A DNA stretch of 64,000 nt from Pseudoduganella rivuli (GCF_009674485.1 NZ_WKJJ01000026.1:1-64000), one strand, 5' to 3'; positions 41,556 to 51,234 are shown, counted from the first letter of the stretch. Notes: generated by a model from the letters alone, not told the origin. Program-made: numbers and translations.

Positions 41556-42314
41556 TCAACCGGCGCGCGTCAGCACGTCCGAAGCAATGGCCCGATCATC
41601 TCGAACAACAGTTCTTGCGATCAGACCGGCAAAAATGATGACGTCCTGAACGAAATGTGCGCACCAGGCCCAAAACAAGCCATGGGTCTGCAATACGGCA
41701 TGAGCGAGAAACCAGCCCACTACGGCGGAACCTGCGACAACAGCTGCACCGCCAGCTTGCCCCCGTGCGTGAGCCAAGGCAAAAAGGATCGCAGACAAGA
41801 GCGCTGTTTGCAAAGGTTCCAGGCGTCCCTGTGCCACGACGACTACCGCACCGCGGTAGATGAGTTCTTCCGATAATGCATTTACCCCAGACAGGACGAT
41901 AATCCACCAGCCATAGGTCCGAATGAATTGGGGCCAATTGGCAACGCCTTGCAACGATGCTGACACCAGAACACAGGTAGCAAAAGCAAATCCAAGTGTC
42001 AGCAAGAAGCCTGCGTGGAGCCAGGAGGCGCCTGCCATGTGAACGACACCAAATGCTTCAACGTTGGCCGAAGAGTCGAGCGCTCCAATGGCAAATACTT
42101 GGCCCGCTCCCTTGGCAGCCAGAGCGTTGGCAAGCGTAGCAACAACCAACGCCAACGATAAGAATGACGCTTGATAACCCACTTGCCTTCGAATGAACTG
42201 CCGGGATGGGCTATCGGCAATGCATTCGGTGTGCAGCAATGGGGAACGCCAGAGTTCCCATCCTGCCCATGTTACAAGGGCAATTGCGACAACAATAAAG
42301 GCTATGGCAAGCAT
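41556..42314 (-). CDS. CPBP-family intramembrane protease
   Basis: A 252-residue multi-helix membrane protein of the CPBP (CAAX protease/bacteriocin-processing) family. The motif-1 glutamates are in ALSEELIYRGAVVVV; the motif-2 and motif-3 histidines are in ILFALAHARGQ and WCAHFVQDVIIFA. These bacterial enzymes are putative membrane metalloproteases involved in processing or bacteriocin immunity. No bacteriocin gene is nearby. Confidence 0.85.
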   Translation of the reverse strand: MLAIAFIVVAIALVTWAGWELWRSPLLHTECIADSPSRQFIRRQVGYQASFLSLALVVATLANALAAKGAGQVFAIGALDSSANVEAFGVVHMAGASWLHAGFLLTLGFAFATCVLVSASLQGVANWPQFIRTYGWWIIVLSGVNALSEELIYRGAVVVVAQGRLEPLQTALLSAILFALAHARGQAGGAAVVAGSAVVGWFLAHAVLQTHGLFWAWCAHFVQDVIIFAGLIARTVVRDDRAIASDVLTRAG

Positions 42315-42376
42315 GGCGATTTGAACGGCTGATAAGCCTTTTGCATCTCGGTGTCATCCCTACTGGCGGAATCAAC

Positions 42377-42748
42377 TCACAGCTTGCTGTTCATGCAGCC
42401 CGCACTGGTGCATTCACGCACGCGGTCTTGCAGGAAGCGCGAGCGTTCGATGGTGGTGCTGGTGGCGCAGTCGAGGTTGACGAAGAACCCTTTGGCTTCG
42501 CGCTTGGAACAGTTTTGATTGCGCGACTCGATCCATGCCAATTGCCCGCTTTTCAGGGCCTTCTTTCCGTCGCTGTCGAGGTGGGAACTTAACTTCTTAT
42601 AGTTCTCGTTCAATTCCTTGTCGGCTTCCTGATACACCTTGTTCAGGCAATACAGCCCGTCAAAGTCGTTTTTCGGCGCATCGCAGGCGGAGTTCGCAAA
42701 GGCGGAGCCGGAGAGGCAAACCAGCAGGGCAAGCAACAGTTTTTTCAT
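42377..42748 (-). CDS. LprI-like (DUF1311) secreted protein
   Basis: A 123-residue exported protein: signal MKKLLLALLVCLSGSAFA, then a mature domain with CDAPKNDFDGLYCLNKVYQEADKELN, shown shortened, and LAWIESRNQNC, with six or more cysteines. This is the LprI/DUF1311 lysozyme-inhibitor-like fold. It probably acts in the periplasm or envelope; inhibition of lysozyme is inferred from the family, not shown here. Confidence 0.88.
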   Translation of the reverse strand: MKKLLLALLVCLSGSAFANSACDAPKNDFDGLYCLNKVYQEADKELNENYKKLSSHLDSDGKKALKSGQLAWIESRNQNCSKREAKGFFVNLDCATSTTIERSRFLQDRVRECTSAGCMNSKL

Positions 42749-42832
42749 TGGTTTTTAACGCAATCAAGAGACGAGGGGGGGATCATAAAGCGCACCATCG
42801 ATATTATCAAGAAATAAACACCGCAAACCGCG

Positions 42833-45800
42833 TCAATGAAAATCCCGACTCCCCGTCTTCAACCTTCCCAGCAAATGCGACAAATCCACCAGCCGCTTGG
42901 CCACCAGATGACACACCGTCCCCTCCCGTTGCCACACGCCATACACGCCCAGCAGCGACGCATTGAGCACTTCGTTGCGCTGCTGTTCGACCAGCGCGGG
43001 CCAGACGATCACGTTGACGTTGCCCGTCTCGTCTTCGATGGTGATGAACAGCACACCCTTGGCCGTGCCGGGACGCTGGCGCACGGTGACGATGCCGCAG
43101 CCGCGCGCGGGCCACCCCTGTTCGAACGAGTTCAGCGTGGATGCCGGTAAAAACCGCTTCGCCAGCAACTGCGGGCGCAGCAGCGCCAGCGGGTGGCGCG
43201 CCAACGTCAGTCCCTGCGAACGGTAGTCGTGCAGGATTTCATCGCCTTCGGACGGCGGCGCCAGTTGCGGCGTTTCCTCCAGCGGCACGGTGGGTCGCAA
43301 TAAATCCTTGTCCGGCACGGCGCCGGCCGCGTCCCACAGCGCCTGCCGGCGGTTGCCTGCCAGCGCATGCAGGGCATTGCCGCCCGCCAGCACTTGCAGA
43401 TCGTGGCGGTCCAGGTCGGCGCGGCGCGCCAGGTCGGCCACGCTGGCGAACGGCCGCACGATGCGCGCCACTTCGATGCGCTCCGCGCTGTCCGGGCGCA
43501 TGCCCCGCAACAGCGACAGTCCCAGCCGCACGGCAGGCTGGCCGCGCGGACCGTCCGGCTCTTCCAGCGATGAATCCCAGTTGCTGCACGTGATGTCGAC
43601 CGGCCGCACGATCACGCCGTGGCGCCTGGCGTCCTGCACCAGTTGCGACGGGCCATAAAAACCCATGGGCTGGCTGTTCAACAACGCGCACAGGAAGGCG
43701 GCCGGTTCGTGGCACTTGATCCATGAACTGAAATACGTCAGCAGCGCGAAACTGGCCGCGTGCGACTCGGGAAAACCGTATTCGCCAAAACCACGGATCT
43801 GGTTACAGATCGCATCGGCAAATTCCGGCGGATACTTCCGGTCTATCATGCCCGCCTTGATCCGCTCTTCATATTTGTCGATGCCGCCCTTGCGCTTCCA
43901 TGCCGCCATGGCGCGCCGCAACTGGTCCGCTTCGCCGTCCGTGAAGCCGGCGGCAATCATCGCCACCTGCATCACCTGCTCCTGGAAAATCGGCACGCCC
44001 AGCGTGCGCTTCAACGCCGATTCCAGGCGGGGCGGGTAATCGATCTGACTGGGATCGAGCCGCCGCTTCAAATACGGATGCACCATGCCGCCCTGGATCG
44101 GACCGGGCCGCACCAGCGCCACTTCGATCACCAGGTCGTAAAACACGCGGGGCCGCAAGCGGGGCAGCATGCTCATTTGCGCACGCGACTCGATCTGGAA
44201 CACGCCGACCGTGTCGGCCTCGCACATCATGTCGTACGTGGCGATATCGTCGCGGGGAATATCCTGCAGACGGAATTGCGTGCCGCGCTGCTCGCCCACC
44301 ATGTCCAGCGCGCGCCGCAGTGCGGACAGCATGCCCAGCGCCAGCACGTCCACCTTCATCAGCTTCAACTCTTCCAGGTCATCCTTGTCCCACTGGATCA
44401 CGCTGCGGTCCGGCATGCTGGCATTTTCAATCGGCACCAGACGCGACAACTTATCCTGTGCGATCACGAAGCCGCCCACGTGCTGCGACAAGTGGCGGGG
44501 AAAGCCGAGGAATTGATAAGCCAGCGCGGCCCACTGGTGCGCCAGCTGCGACTCCGGGTCCAGCCCGCATTCGCCCAGCCGCTCCAGCAAATCCTTCTTG
44601 CTGTCGAACCAGCGGTGCGAGCGCGCCACCTTTTCCACGATGGCGAGATCCACGCCCAGCGCCTTGCCGCTGTCGCGCAGCGCGCTTTTCGGCCGGTAGC
44701 AAATCACCGTGGCGGCCAGTGCGGCGCGGTGGCGGCCGTATTTCGCATAGATGTATTGAATGACTTCTTCGCGGCGCTGGTGTTCGAAGTCCACGTCGAT
44801 ATCCGGCGGCTCGTTGCGCTCGCGCGAAATAAACCGCCCCACCAGCAAGTTCGAATGTTCGGGATCGACTTCCGTCACGCCGAGGCAATAGCAGACGGCG
44901 GAATTGGCCGCCGAACCCCGCCCCTGGCACAGGATATGTTGGGAGCGTGCATAGCGGACAATGTCATACACGGTGAGGAAATAAAATTCATATTCCAGCT
45001 CCGCGATCAACTGCAGTTCTTTCTCCACCTGCTCTGCCACTTTCGCAGGAATACCATTTGGATAGCGCCCACCTGCCCCAAAATACGTTTGCTCGCGCAA
45101 ATAACTCGACGGCGTATGCCCTTCCGGCACCAGCTCGTGCGGGTATTCGTACTTCAATTCTTCCAGCGAAAACGTGCACAGGTCCGCCATGCGCAGCGTT
45201 TCATCCAGGGCGGCGCGGGGATACAAATTCGCCAGCCGCAAACGCGAACGCAAATGCTGCTCGCCATTTTGCGGCAGCGCATAGCCGCACTCGCCCACCG
45301 GCTTGCCAAGCCGCACCGCCGTCAGCGTATCGAGCAGCGGCTTGCGCGAACGCACGTGCATGCGCACGTCGCCGACCGCCACCACCGGCAAGCCATGCTG
45401 CAATGCCACTTCATCGATGCTGATGCGGTGGCTTTCATCGAAGGCGCGCCGCAGCAAGTTCAGTCCCAGCCAGGCCCGGCCCGGAAACTGCGCCGCCATC
45501 CATGCCGCCTGCCGGTGCAGCCGGTCGACATCGTCCGGCATATCGACCGGATAGTGCGGCAATAAAATCGCCAGGCAGTTGGGCAAGCCCCGCAAATGCG
45601 CCTGCGCCGGCTGCGGCGCCGCGATATCGGCCGGATGCAGCAGATAATCGCCCTTCGCCACGCCGCTGCGCGTACGCGCCAGCGTAATCAGTTCCGACAG
45701 ATTGCCATAGCCCTCGCGGTCTTGCGCCAGCACCAGCAGCGACAGGCCGGCGCTGCCGTCTGCTTCCGTCAAACGGAAATGCGCGCCGATCAGCAATTTC

Positions 45801-45991
45801 AACCCGGCGTTTTTCGCCACGCCATGGGCGCGCACCACGCCGGCCAGCGAGCATTCATCCGTCACCGCCAGCGCCTTGTAGCCCAATTGCACGGCCCGCT
45901 CCGTCAACTCTTCCGCATGGGACGCCCCTTGCAGGAATGAGAAGTTGGACAGGCAAAACAACTCGGCATAGTCGGGAAGGTCGGTTGGCAT
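42833..45991 (-). CDS. dnaE2: Error-prone DNA polymerase DnaE2 (ImuC)
   Basis: A 1052-residue C-family polymerase for SOS mutagenic translesion synthesis. The PHP domain begins YAELFCLSNFSFLQGASHAEEL, split here, near residue 8. The polymerase active-site region PDIDVDFEHQRREEVI is near residue 400, and IFQEQVMQVAMIAAGF and a C-terminal OB-fold (GIVTVRQRPGTAKGVLFITIEDETG) follow. It lacks the extra length of DnaE1. Its partners imuA and imuB are encoded 14 kb away, not in a joined operon. A LexA box lies 10 bases before the start codon, so repression is expected in the absence of DNA damage. Confidence 0.95.
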   Translation of the reverse strand: MPTDLPDYAELFCLSNFSFLQGASHAEELTERAVQLGYKALAVTDECSLAGVVRAHGVAKNAGLKLLIGAHFRLTEADGSAGLSLLVLAQDREGYGNLSELITLARTRSGVAKGDYLLHPADIAAPQPAQAHLRGLPNCLAILLPHYPVDMPDDVDRLHRQAAWMAAQFPGRAWLGLNLLRRAFDESHRISIDEVALQHGLPVVAVGDVRMHVRSRKPLLDTLTAVRLGKPVGECGYALPQNGEQHLRSRLRLANLYPRAALDETLRMADLCTFSLEELKYEYPHELVPEGHTPSSYLREQTYFGAGGRYPNGIPAKVAEQVEKELQLIAELEYEFYFLTVYDIVRYARSQHILCQGRGSAANSAVCYCLGVTEVDPEHSNLLVGRFISRERNEPPDIDVDFEHQRREEVIQYIYAKYGRHRAALAATVICYRPKSALRDSGKALGVDLAIVEKVARSHRWFDSKKDLLERLGECGLDPESQLAHQWAALAYQFLGFPRHLSQHVGGFVIAQDKLSRLVPIENASMPDRSVIQWDKDDLEELKLMKVDVLALGMLSALRRALDMVGEQRGTQFRLQDIPRDDIATYDMMCEADTVGVFQIESRAQMSMLPRLRPRVFYDLVIEVALVRPGPIQGGMVHPYLKRRLDPSQIDYPPRLESALKRTLGVPIFQEQVMQVAMIAAGFTDGEADQLRRAMAAWKRKGGIDKYEERIKAGMIDRKYPPEFADAICNQIRGFGEYGFPESHAASFALLTYFSSWIKCHEPAAFLCALLNSQPMGFYGPSQLVQDARRHGVIVRPVDITCSNWDSSLEEPDGPRGQPAVRLGLSLLRGMRPDSAERIEVARIVRPFASVADLARRADLDRHDLQVLAGGNALHALAGNRRQALWDAAGAVPDKDLLRPTVPLEETPQLAPPSEGDEILHDYRSQGLTLARHPLALLRPQLLAKRFLPASTLNSFEQGWPARGCGIVTVRQRPGTAKGVLFITIEDETGNVNVIVWPALVEQQRNEVLNASLLGVYGVWQREGTVCHLVAKRLVDLSHLLGRLKTGSRDFH

Positions 45992-46001
45992 GGCTCAAAA
46001 C

Positions 46002-46021
46002 AACTGTGTTTTTATACAGTA
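46002..46021 (-). promoter_or_regulatory. LexA (SOS) box and promoter of dnaE2
   Basis: On the minus strand the site reads TACTGTATAAAAACACAGTT, that is CTGT-N8-ACAG, the gammaproteobacterial-type LexA consensus that many betaproteobacteria also use. A TATAAT hexamer overlaps its upstream edge (46021-46026). LexA bound here would cover the -10 region. Confidence 0.85.
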
Positions 46022-46067
46022 TTATAGTGCATAGCCAGATGACCGCTGAATAAGTTATTCTGCGGCA

Positions 46068-46889
46068 ATGACAATAATGACAACCATCACAGAATTACTC
46101 TGCTTCGGCGCTCAGCCGGGCCAAGGCAACCCGGCGCTCGTGGTGCAGCGCGACGGCTGGGACACGGCACAGCGCCAGCACTTCGCCCATGCGCAACAGC
46201 GCAGCGCTTGCGTATTCATCGATCGGGCTGACGATGGCGGCGTCGTGCTCGATTACTTTTATCCGCACACGCGCAGCCCGCTGTGCCTGCATGCGACCTT
46301 GGCGGCTGCCGCCGTGCTGCTCGATGACGCGGCCGGCACGATGACGGTGCGCACGGCGCTGCGCGGCCAGCCGTTGCGCCTGTCGCGCACCGGTGCCGGC
46401 TACTTTGTCGCGCTGGAACGCCAGCCGGCGCCGTCCGTTGCGTTGGCGGCGGACTTGCCGGCCCGCCTGCTCGACCTGCCCGGCGTGCGACTGGCTTCCG
46501 CACCGCTGGTCGTGTCCGCCGGCAGCCCCAAGCTGCTGCTGGAATTGCCCGATTGCGCCACCCTGCAGGCGCTGCGTCCCGACCTGGCGCTGATTGCCGC
46601 ATGGGGCCAGGAACACGGCGTCAATGGCTGCTATGCGTGGGCCCGCCGTGCCGATGGTGCAATTGAAGGCCGCAGCTTCAACCACCTCGATCCGGCGCTG
46701 GAAGACAGCGCCACCGGCGTGGCGGCCGCCGCGCTCACCTTGCACCTGGGGCATGGCATCGCGTTGCACCAGGGAGCCAACCGGGGCCAGCCCTGCCTGC
46801 TGCGTACGGCGCTGCAAGGCGAAACCGTGCTGGTCGGCGGCGCGGCGGAAGCCATTCCCTACCACACGAAAGCAGTGCGCACGATTTAA
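46068..46889 (+). CDS. PhzF-family protein, active-site variant
   Basis: A 273-residue protein of the PhzF isomerase fold (two related halves, diaminopimelate-epimerase-like). It starts with ITELLCFGAQPGQGNPALVV and has the region HTRSPLCLHATLAAAAVLL. PhzF enzymes carry a catalytic glutamate in SET-type motif and a CGHAT motif; here the corresponding positions read RSACVF and CLHAT, so the glutamate and the glycine before HAT appear altered. Catalysis in the standard way is doubtful. It is divergent from dnaE2 and upstream of a TonB receptor. Confidence 0.75.
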   Translation: MTIMTTITELLCFGAQPGQGNPALVVQRDGWDTAQRQHFAHAQQRSACVFIDRADDGGVVLDYFYPHTRSPLCLHATLAAAAVLLDDAAGTMTVRTALRGQPLRLSRTGAGYFVALERQPAPSVALAADLPARLLDLPGVRLASAPLVVSAGSPKLLLELPDCATLQALRPDLALIAAWGQEHGVNGCYAWARRADGAIEGRSFNHLDPALEDSATGVAAAALTLHLGHGIALHQGANRGQPCLLRTALQGETVLVGGAAEAIPYHTKAVRTI

Positions 46890-46980
46890 CAATGGTTTAA
46901 ATACCTACGCTTTAGTACGTATGCCGGAAAAATCTTGCTTCGATTACAATCGCCGCATTTTTTTCATTCCGGAGACGCGC

Positions 46981-49380
46981 GTGTTCGCAACCAGCACTTT
47001 ACGTAAAGCAGTCTTGATCAGCCTGTACGGTGGCGCAGCCATGGCCACCCTGGCTCCCGCCGCCGTGTATGCCCAATCCGCGGCAGGCGAAGGCGCATCG
47101 CAGATGCAAACCGTAAACGTGGTGGGTTCGCGCCGCGCCACGTCGTCCACCACCGATACCGTGGTGCCGGTCGACGTGATCCCGATGTCCAAGGCCGCCG
47201 AGCAAGGCGCGCAATTCGACCTGGCGCAATCGCTGACGTATATCTCGCCGTCGTTCAATTCGACCCGCCAGACCGGCGCGGACGGCGCGGACCTGGTGGA
47301 CTCGGCCGCGCTGCGCGGCCTGGGTTCGGACCAGACGCTGGTACTGGTCAACGGCAAGCGCCGCCACACCACGGCCCTGGTCAACCTGTTTGGCGCGCGC
47401 AACCGCGGCAACACGGGCACCGACATGAACGCGATCCCGCTGCTGGCCATCAAGGATGTGCAAGTGCTGCGCGACGGCGCGGCGGCCCAGTACGGTTCCG
47501 ACGCGATTGCCGGCGTGATGGACATCGGCCTGAAGAAAAGCCTGGGCTGCGAAGCCGTGGCCGGTTACAGCCAATACTCGGAAGGCGACGGCAAGAATTA
47601 CATGGCGTCCGCTTACTGCGGCGTGGCGCTGGCCGGCGGCGTGGTCGGCATCACGGGCGAATATGTCGACCGTGGCCGCTCCAACCGCGCGGACGCGGGC
47701 AATCCCCGCATCATCGGCGACACCAAGGCGCAAAACCAGACCCTGTACGTGAACGGCGACGTCCCGACCATCCCTGGCGGCAAGTTCTACTTCACGGCCG
47801 GCGCGCAAACACGCGATGCGTCCAGCGCCGCCTGGGCCCGTGGCGGCGTGGGCAGCGACGACATCCCGTCGCGCAACTCGGCAGCCATGTACCCGAACGG
47901 CTTCGTGCCTTTCATCGACGGCGCCATCGACGACCGCTATGCGACGGTCGGCCACAAGAGCAAAGTGGGTGAATGGACTGCGGACTTGTCGCAGACCTAT
48001 GGCTACAACCGCATGATGTACAACATCAACAACACGCTGAACGCATCGATCGCCAACGCCGACCTGATCAAGGGCGGCAAAGGCGTCAGCGCGTCGTCGT
48101 TTGACGCGGGCGGCTTCTCGTTCCGCCAGTTGACCACCAACGCGGACTTCAGCCGCTACTACGACCATATCCTGCAAGGTTTGAACGTGGCGTTCGGCGC
48201 GGAATACCGCAGCGAGCAATACAAGATCTTCGCCGGCGAACCGGGCTCGTACATCGACGCGGACGGCGTCGGCTTTGGCGGCAATGCCGGCAGCCAGGGC
48301 TTCCCCGGCTTCCAGCCTGGCGACCGCACCAATGCCAAGCGCCACAGCAGCGCCGCTTACCTGGACCTGGAACTGGACGTGTCCGACCGCGTGAAACTGC
48401 AAGGCGCGCTGCGCCACGAACGCTACAGCGACTTCGGTTCCACCACCACCGGCAAGCTGGCGGGTTCGCTGCGCGTGACGCCGGACCTGCTGCTGCGCGG
48501 CTCGGCCAGCACCGGCTTCCGTGCACCGTCGCTGCAGCAAGTGTATTTCTCGTCGACCTTCACCGACTTCATCAGCGGCGTGCCGACCGACGTGGTGCTG
48601 GCGCCGAACGGCGGTCCGGTCGCCAATGCCGCAGGCATCCCGAAACTCAAGGAAGAAAAGTCGACCAGCTACACGCTGGGCACGACGTGGTCGCCAAACT
48701 CGGCAATGTCCGTCACGGCGGACTTCTACGACATCAAGATCAAGGACCGCATCGTGCTGTCCGGCCGCTTCAATGCCGACAACTACCCGTCGCTGGCGGA
48801 ACGCCTGGCCAAGCTGGGCGTGGGCGAAGCGCAATTCTTCGTCAATTCGGTCGACACGCAAACCCGCGGCCTGGATTTGACCGCGTCGCATAAAGCCACT
48901 CTGGCAGGCAACAAGCTGACCACGTTCCTGGCCATGAACTTCAGCAAGACCGAGGTGACGGGCATCCACGCGCCGGCATCGCTGAAAGGCTATGAAGACG
49001 TGCTGCTGTCCGAGCGCGAGCGCCTGTTCATCGAACAGGGCGGCCCGCGCCGCAAGGCCACCCTGGGCTTCGACTACGTGGCCGGTCCGGTGGAAACCGA
49101 CTTCAAGATCATCCACTTCGGCCCGCAAACGCTGGGTACGTTCAGCGGCACGGCGGCCGGTGTGCCGAATGCGAAGTATGAAGCGAAGACGTCGGCCGAC
49201 CTGAGCCTGACGTACTCGATCTCGAAGAATACCAAGGTCACGTTTGGCGGCGCCAACATCTTCAACGTGAAACCGACCCGCCAGAATCCGGACGAAACGG
49301 ACAATGGCTTCAAGTATGACTCGGTGCAGTTCGGCTTGAACGGCGCGTCGTACTTCGGACGTTTGTGGGTGAAGTTCTAA
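46981..49380 (+). CDS. TonB-dependent outer-membrane receptor 2
   Basis: A 799-residue receptor. A signal peptide (residues 1-30, ending AAVYAQ) precedes a TonB-box-like segment TVNVVGSRRA and a plug with SLTYISPSF, LRGLGSDQTLVLVNGKRRH and VQVLRDGAAAQYGSDAIAGV. The barrel ends GRLWVKF with terminal phenylalanine. The GTG at 46981 is chosen because it follows a GGAGA site by 6 bases and starts the signal peptide; an in-frame ATG at 46921 would add 20 residues that do not look like a signal. The ligand is unknown. No transport genes flank it. It is followed by a terminator and a convergent S8 peptidase. Confidence 0.9.
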   Translation: MFATSTLRKAVLISLYGGAAMATLAPAAVYAQSAAGEGASQMQTVNVVGSRRATSSTTDTVVPVDVIPMSKAAEQGAQFDLAQSLTYISPSFNSTRQTGADGADLVDSAALRGLGSDQTLVLVNGKRRHTTALVNLFGARNRGNTGTDMNAIPLLAIKDVQVLRDGAAAQYGSDAIAGVMDIGLKKSLGCEAVAGYSQYSEGDGKNYMASAYCGVALAGGVVGITGEYVDRGRSNRADAGNPRIIGDTKAQNQTLYVNGDVPTIPGGKFYFTAGAQTRDASSAAWARGGVGSDDIPSRNSAAMYPNGFVPFIDGAIDDRYATVGHKSKVGEWTADLSQTYGYNRMMYNINNTLNASIANADLIKGGKGVSASSFDAGGFSFRQLTTNADFSRYYDHILQGLNVAFGAEYRSEQYKIFAGEPGSYIDADGVGFGGNAGSQGFPGFQPGDRTNAKRHSSAAYLDLELDVSDRVKLQGALRHERYSDFGSTTTGKLAGSLRVTPDLLLRGSASTGFRAPSLQQVYFSSTFTDFISGVPTDVVLAPNGGPVANAAGIPKLKEEKSTSYTLGTTWSPNSAMSVTADFYDIKIKDRIVLSGRFNADNYPSLAERLAKLGVGEAQFFVNSVDTQTRGLDLTASHKATLAGNKLTTFLAMNFSKTEVTGIHAPASLKGYEDVLLSERERLFIEQGGPRRKATLGFDYVAGPVETDFKIIHFGPQTLGTFSGTAAGVPNAKYEAKTSADLSLTYSISKNTKVTFGGANIFNVKPTRQNPDETDNGFKYDSVQFGLNGASYFGRLWVKF

Positions 49381-49384
49381 GAAA

Positions 49385-49410
49385 CTGAGGGCGGTTGACG
49401 CCGCCCTCAG
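49385..49410. terminator. Terminator hairpin between TonB receptor 2 and S8 peptidase 2
   Basis: Perfect 10-base arms CTGAGGGCGG and CCGCCCTCAG with a 6-base loop, right after the receptor stop and between two convergent genes. No long T-run is present. Confidence 0.65.
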
Positions 49411-49431
49411 TGTGGATGGAAAAGACCGGGT

Positions 49432-50994
49432 TTAATTGCCGCAGCCCTGGCTGGCGATCCGGTCATAGGCGGCTTTGGCCTGCACCAGGCCAAAGCCCGT
49501 GTAGACGTCGCGGCCGGCCGCATTCAAATCCTTCGCGCTCTTGCCCAACGTTGCACGGATCTGCGATCCGGTGCAGCCCGGGTAGTAGCTCCACACCAGC
49601 GCCGCCACGGCCGATACGTGCGGCGTCGCCATCGACGTGCCGTCGTAATACGCATAATTGGTGGCTTTGACCGCCACGGTCGCCGACGCGCCCAATTGCG
49701 CTTTCAGCGCCGTCCCCTCCGTATCCGAGGCGGTCACGGAAGGAATCGTGGTCACCGTCGTTCCCAGCGTGCCGGAGAAGCCGCCTGGAGCGTTGTTGTA
49801 AATCACTGCGCCCTTGCCGCCACTCTTCTGGCAGTTGCTGACCTTGGTGGCGAAGTCAACTGTGCCGCGCGCAATCAGGCAGACCTTGCCGGATACCGCA
49901 GTGTTGATCTTGTCTCCGAGACCGAAGTCCGCCAGTGCCGCCGTGGCGCTGGTTTTCGGCGAACCATCCATGGTGCCGGGCGCATACGTGGTACTGCCCA
50001 CCACCAGCGACGCTTCGGCGCCCGCCCCCATCGGCACGGTGGACAGCACGTTCACGCCGGGACCGGCAATTTCCACTTTGCTGTTGAATTGCGAGAAGCT
50101 GGCCACCGTCAGGCTTTCATCGACGGCCGCCACGCTCATCACGCTGTCATAGCCGGCCGGATACGAGATGGCGGCATTGCCATCGTTGCCTGCCGCCGCC
50201 ACCGACAGCACGCCCTTGGCCGCCCAGTTATCGAAGGCGCGCTCTTCCGTCTTGCTGGGCCTGCCACCACCCAGCGACATGCTGATCACGTTGGCATTGT
50301 TCTGCCCGCACTTGTTGGCGGCATTGGCCAGCGACGAGGAATAAGCCCAGCCATCGGCGTTAAACACTTTGACGATGAACAGGTTCAGCTTGCGGCTCGG
50401 ATTGACGCCAACCACGCCGACACCGCTGTTGTTAATCGCGGCAATGGTGCCGGCCAAGTGGGTGCCGTGGTGGTTTTCATCGGTGTACCACCAGCCCGTG
50501 CCCCGGTCGTATTCACCGTTCGCGATATTGGCGCTCAAGTCTTCATGCGCCCTGTCGTAGCCGGAATCGATGATGCAGACGGTGCGGTTGCCGGTGCTGG
50601 CATCATTCAACTGGTCTGCCTGCACCGCCTTGATGCCCCACGGAACAAGCTGGCCCAACTGATAAGGTGTTCCGGTCGATGGCGTGGCGCCACCCAGCGG
50701 GTAGCGCAGCACGTCTTCTTCCACATAGACCACGTTGGGATTGCGCACCAGGCCATTCAGCGCCTTCAGCGGCACTTCCACCGCCATCGCATCCAGGCCG
50801 GAAATTTCCAGCTTGACCGTGCCATGGGCCGCGCCCACCGCGGAACGGACAGCGGATGCCGCGCCTGGTTTGAACGCCACGATGACCCGCGTGGTATCGG
50901 GCGCCGCCACGGCCTGGCTGGCGACGCCAACTGTTGCCACCACACAAGCCATTCCAATGGCGCGCACCAGTTTGGAAATAAGGGATTCAGTCAT
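49432..50994 (-). CDS. Secreted S8 (subtilisin-like) serine peptidase 2
   Basis: A 520-residue secreted peptidase, a close paralogue of the one at 33243-34808. Signal about residues 1-31; I9-like propeptide 33-98 (TTRVIVAFKPG to YVEEDVL); triad D143 (CIIDSGYD), H176 (HHGTHLAGT) and S454 (GTSMATPHVSA); a protease-associated insert before the serine. The two proteins align end to end with no visible gaps. The ATG at 50994 follows GGAGGC. Both carry the C-terminal LGCGK/SQGCGN-type ending. Probable role in extracellular protein breakdown. Confidence 0.93.
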   Translation of the reverse strand: MTESLISKLVRAIGMACVVATVGVASQAVAAPDTTRVIVAFKPGAASAVRSAVGAAHGTVKLEISGLDAMAVEVPLKALNGLVRNPNVVYVEEDVLRYPLGGATPSTGTPYQLGQLVPWGIKAVQADQLNDASTGNRTVCIIDSGYDRAHEDLSANIANGEYDRGTGWWYTDENHHGTHLAGTIAAINNSGVGVVGVNPSRKLNLFIVKVFNADGWAYSSSLANAANKCGQNNANVISMSLGGGRPSKTEERAFDNWAAKGVLSVAAAGNDGNAAISYPAGYDSVMSVAAVDESLTVASFSQFNSKVEIAGPGVNVLSTVPMGAGAEASLVVGSTTYAPGTMDGSPKTSATAALADFGLGDKINTAVSGKVCLIARGTVDFATKVSNCQKSGGKGAVIYNNAPGGFSGTLGTTVTTIPSVTASDTEGTALKAQLGASATVAVKATNYAYYDGTSMATPHVSAVAALVWSYYPGCTGSQIRATLGKSAKDLNAAGRDVYTGFGLVQAKAAYDRIASQGCGN

Positions 50995-51234
50995 GTCAGC
51001 CTCCGTGTAGTCCGGCGCCAGACGAATTCTTGCCATCGAGCAAGCGCGACAGCAGCTCATCTGCAGCAATGTAGAAATTCAGTATAGAAGTCATTCCCGC
51101 CGCCACGCAATCTGGCGATGCGTTAACAGCCGAGAGTATTTCTATAACGTTGCTTTAGTGCCGCAGCTTATTTCCATTCCGTCTTAGCGAAGGCGAAGTG
51201 TTGGCAACGGGCAATCCCATACGCACTGTTCCAG

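Noticed and set aside
43760..45565. 601-codon plus-strand frame opposite dnaE2
   Set aside because: Antisense shadow; dnaE2 motifs lie on the minus strand.
46999..49128. 709-codon minus-strand frame opposite TonB receptor 2
   Set aside because: Antisense shadow of the receptor gene.
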